The translations under genes were made by a program, and so were the position numbers. Shown here in pieces: positions 61,923 to 64,000 of a DNA stretch of 64,000 nucleotides. The stretch lies in NCBI RefSeq assembly GCF_000688295.1, contig NZ_JHZF01000011.1, forward strand, positions 1,024,288-1,088,287, given 5' to 3'. How positions within the stretch are numbered: the stretch's first letter is position 1; each line of letters begins with the position of its first letter. The DNA is from Pseudooceanicola nanhaiensis DSM 18065. Lineage in GTDB: Bacteria > Pseudomonadota > Alphaproteobacteria > Rhodobacterales > Rhodobacteraceae. Below the pieces are notes generated by a model, which searched no databases, had not been told where the DNA came from, and worked only from the letters and a program-made list of their open reading frames with translations.

Positions 61923-62342
61923 TCACCGCTCCGGCGGGATCGAATAGGTCAGCGTCGCGCGCGCCACCGGCTCCGACTGCCCCTCCGACCGGATCAGCAC
62001 GTCGCCGACGGCCAGCACGCGGCCCAGCTTCAGAAGCCGGCACTCCGCGATCAGGTCCACGCCCGCGGCGGGCTTGCGCATGAAGTCGATCGAGCAATTC
62101 GTGGTGACGGCCAGCGCCTTCGGCCCGATCATCGCCAGCAGCGCGAGGTAGACGGTGACATCGGCCAGCGCGAACATCGTCGGGCCCGAGATCGTGCCCC
62201 CGGGCCGCAGGTGGCGATCGTCCACCGGCAGGCGCACGGTGATCTCCCTGTCGCCGACGTGATCCACGACATAGCCCCGCGCCTGCGCGAACTCTGCCGC
62301 GATGAAGTCATGCAGCGCCGCGATATCCATCTGCACCGTCAT
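61923..62342 (-). CDS. PaaI-type hotdog-fold thioesterase
   Basis: This 139-residue hotdog-fold protein has the PaaI-type core RPGGTISGPTMFALADVTVY (catalytic Asp in the central helix) and TTNCSIDFMRKPAAGVDLIAE. It would hydrolyse acyl- or aryl-CoA thioesters. It diverges from an enoyl-CoA hydratase-like gene over 57 bases, which suggests shared use in acyl-CoA turnover. Confidence 0.9.
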   Translation of the reverse strand: MTVQMDIAALHDFIAAEFAQARGYVVDHVGDREITVRLPVDDRHLRPGGTISGPTMFALADVTVYLALLAMIGPKALAVTTNCSIDFMRKPAAGVDLIAECRLLKLGRVLAVGDVLIRSEGQSEPVARATLTYSIPPER

Positions 62343-62399
62343 TCTTTCCCTCCCTGCAATGCGGGCCTAGAGTTCCCGTAAAGGCTAGGGAGGCACAAG

Positions 62400-63185
62400 A
62401 TGGCAATTCTGGAACGTCACGACACCGGCGCGATCGCCCATCTGAGGATGAACGCGCCCGAACGGCTGAACGCGCTCTCGGACGCGATGCTCGAGGCGCT
62501 GCGATCCGAACTCGACCGGTTGCGCGAGGATCGCGCGATCCGGGTGGTGATCCTGTCCGGCGCCGGCAAGGCCTTCTGCGCGGGTCACGACCTGAAGGAG
62601 ATGCAGGCCGGCCGGCAGGCCGAGGACGGCGGCGCGGCCTATTTCGCCGACCTCTTCACCCGCTGTTCCGCAGTGATGCGGGCGATCCGCACCCTGCCCC
62701 AGCCGGTCATCGCGCGGCCGCACGGCATCGCGACCGCGGCGGGCTGCCAGCTGGTCGCCTCATGCGACATGGCGGTGGCGGCCGAGGGCACGCGCTTCGG
62801 GGTGAACGGGGTGAACATCGGGCTCTTCTGCTCGACCCCGATGGTCGCGCTGTCGCGCAACATCCCCCGCAAGCAGGCGTTCGAGATGCTGACCACCGGC
62901 AGTTTCATCGACACCGCGCGCGCGCTCGAGCTGGGGCTGATCAACCGCGCGGTGCCCGAGGAGGTGCTCGAGGCCGAGACGATGGCGCTGGCCGAGACGG
63001 TTGCCGGCAAGCTGGGCTCGGCCGTGCGAATCGGGAAGGAGGCGTTCTACGCCCAGCTCGAGATGGGGCTCGACGAGGCCTATGGCTACACCGGAGAGGT
63101 CATGGTGCGGAACATGCTGGACCGGGACACCGAGGAGGGCATTTCCGCGTTCCTGGAAAAGCGTCCGCCGGAATGGCGGCAATAA
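62400..63185 (+). CDS. Enoyl-CoA hydratase/isomerase family protein
   Basis: This 261-residue crotonase-fold protein has the CoA oxyanion-hole motifs KAFCAGHDLKEM (about 57-68) and HGIATAAGCQLVASCDMAVA (about 104-123). The second catalytic glutamate common in true hydratases is not clear (GVNIGLFCSTPMVALS), so it may be an ECHDC3-like or isomerase member rather than a classical hydratase. GGGAGG precedes the ATG. Confidence 0.9.
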   Translation: MAILERHDTGAIAHLRMNAPERLNALSDAMLEALRSELDRLREDRAIRVVILSGAGKAFCAGHDLKEMQAGRQAEDGGAAYFADLFTRCSAVMRAIRTLPQPVIARPHGIATAAGCQLVASCDMAVAAEGTRFGVNGVNIGLFCSTPMVALSRNIPRKQAFEMLTTGSFIDTARALELGLINRAVPEEVLEAETMALAETVAGKLGSAVRIGKEAFYAQLEMGLDEAYGYTGEVMVRNMLDRDTEEGISAFLEKRPPEWRQ

Positions 63186-63387
63186 TCCGCTCACCTTTTT
63201 GCCGCAAATGCGCGGTGCGCGTGGCGAAGATCACGAAATCGCCGCAATGTTTTCGCGCCCCGGCATGAGCTTACTCAACCTTTACACGAACCTGAAACCA
63301 AATGTGGACGGCCGGCCCAGCTTTTGCCCCATTTGCCAACGGTTTGAATTGAGCGCAGGGTCGAATTGCGACGACGTTTTGACGACA

Positions 63388-63467
63388 GTGGGTCACCGCA
63401 CGCAAGCAGTCCCTCCGGGCCGCTCTCTCTCTCTCAGGCCTTCGACGACTTGTGAGCGGTGACCCAC
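63388..63467 (+). ncRNA. Candidate structured RNA with CU-rich loop
   Basis: In the 363 bases between the hydratase-like gene and trmFO, 12-base arms GTGGGTCACCGC and GCGGTGACCCAC (63388-63399, 63456-63467) are perfectly complementary. After one mismatch the stem continues for six pairs (CGCAAG with CTTGTG, one G-U). Inside lie GTCCCTCC, a GGCC/GGCC pair and a six-unit CT repeat (near 63423-63435). CCUCC-type loops resemble anti-ribosome-binding-site motifs of alphaproteobacterial small RNAs. No T-tract or clear promoter was found; it could instead be a trmFO leader element. The rest of 63186-63548 shows no supported gene. Confidence 0.45.
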
Positions 63468-63548
63468 GCCCCTTCCCTCCCCGAATGGTGACCGGAGCCG
63501 GCCCGCGCAGGCTTTCCAAAGGCGCGGCTTTCGCCTAGATCGCGCCCC

Positions 63549-64000
63549 ATGGACAAGACATTGCATATCGTCGGCGGCGGCATGGCCGGGAGCGAGGCCG
63601 CCTGGCAGGCGGCGAACATGGGCGTCGACGTGGTGATCCACGAGATGCGGCCGAAGGTCGGCACCTTCGCGCACCAGACCGGCAACCTGGCCGAGATGGT
63701 CTGCTCGAATTCCTTCCGCTCGGACGACGACGAACAGAACGCCGTGGGGCTCCTCCACTGGGAGATGCGGGCGGCGAACGGTCTGATCATGGGCGCGGCC
63801 GACAGGCACCGCCTGCCCGCCGGCGGCGCGCTGGCCGTCGACCGCGATCCCTTCTCCGAACACGTGACCGAGGTGCTGCGCGCCCATCCCCGCATCCGCG
63901 TCGAAGAGGGCGAGGTGAGCGCCCTGCCCGACGACGGCCACTGGATCTTCGCGACCGGGCCGCTGACCTCGACCGCCCTCGGCCAGGCGATCCAGGCCGA
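63549..64000 (+). CDS. trmFO: Folate-dependent tRNA-(uracil-54-C5)-methyltransferase TrmFO (partial, runs off right edge)
   Basis: The first 150 codons are present. TrmFO uses FAD and methylenetetrahydrofolate to make ribothymidine at tRNA position 54. The FAD-binding start [18 protein letters not shown], then [23 protein letters not shown] and [18 protein letters not shown] match the GidA-small family. The frame continues past 64000. Confidence 0.95.
   Translation, partial: MDKTLHIVGGGMAGSEAAWQAANMGVDVVIHEMRPKVGTFAHQTGNLAEMVCSNSFRSDDDEQNAVGLLHWEMRAANGLIMGAADRHRLPAGGALAVDRDPFSEHVTEVLRAHPRIRVEEGEVSALPDDGHWIFATGPLTSTALGQAIQA

Noticed and set aside
63249-63462. Small plus-strand frame with a FCPICQRF motif before trmFO
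   Set aside because: It ends inside the structured hairpin, reads through the CT repeat as Ser/Leu, lacks a ribosome-binding site and resembles no known protein.
1-64000. CRISPR arrays, insertion sequences, rRNA, tRNA or replication origin
   Set aside because: No regularly spaced repeats, transposase motifs, rRNA or tRNA-like sequences, or origin-like DnaA box clusters were seen when reading the window.

Overview
The window looks like an ordinary chromosomal segment of an alphaproteobacterium of the order Rhodobacterales (Rhodobacteraceae). Four things point there: the high G+C content; gene orders typical of the family (dusB-ntrB-ntrC-ntrY-ntrX, aroK-aroB diverging from a small membrane gene and xerD, prfA-prmC, fused ispDF-pgpA, rplM-rpsI); lineage-restricted proteins such as TrgA, DUF4167, DUF4174 and DUF1499 proteins; and an NtrC without the GAFTGA loop, as known from Rhodobacter. 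I see no phage, transposase, integron, CRISPR array, rRNA or tRNA. The genus cannot be fixed from the sequence.

Layout. 1-3.4 kb (minus): photolyase, cyclopropane fatty acid synthase, trgA and the start of trgB form a stress operon behind a sigma-E-like promoter. 3.4-7.4 kb (minus): a universal stress protein/BCCT osmolyte transporter pair, an AcuI-type reductase and a DinB-like protein. 7.4-13.3 kb: aroK-aroB (minus), then a 49-residue membrane protein, an exported solenoid-like protein, xerD and a CorC/HlyC-type protein (plus). 13.5-20.8 kb (minus): the nitrogen regulation cluster dusB-ntrBC-ntrYX. 21-28.5 kb: isoprenoid (ispDF), lipid (pgpA), CinA, RatA/Coq10-like protein, hpt, two c-type cytochromes, holC and pepA. 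28.6-35.1 kb (plus): the outer-membrane biogenesis operon lptF-lptG-lptD-surA-rsmA.

35.3-43.1 kb: an MFS transporter, a DUF4167 protein, prfA-prmC, two small exported or membrane proteins, agmatinase with an M20 hydrolase, and mazG. 43.2-51 kb: a ferric-iron binding protein, a DUF4174 protein, a sulfotransferase-like protein, nucleoside hydrolase, GNAT, SelO, an EamA transporter, a YjdF-like protein and an EEP-family hydrolase. 51-60.5 kb (plus): a LOV blue-light histidine kinase with its own promoter and operator-like repeat, a CPA1 antiporter, two EamA exporters, an unassigned P-loop protein, MetA, an alpha/beta hydrolase, PPK2 and a TetR regulator. 60.6-64 kb: rplM-rpsI (minus), a thioesterase and a divergent enoyl-CoA hydratase-like protein, a 363-base non-coding stretch with a strong RNA hairpin, and the start of trmFO.

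Most genes are packed into operons with 1-17 base overlaps, so starts were chosen by overlap, ribosome-binding site and family N-terminus. The most interesting items are the light/oxidative-stress operon with its sigma-E-like promoter, the LOV kinase control region, the CU-rich hairpin before trmFO, a hairpin that hides a ribosome-binding site at 54.2 kb, several perfect palindromes, and the GAFTGA-less NtrC and NtrX. No clearly new multi-gene system was found. Function calls rest on motif and family recognition by eye, without database searches.
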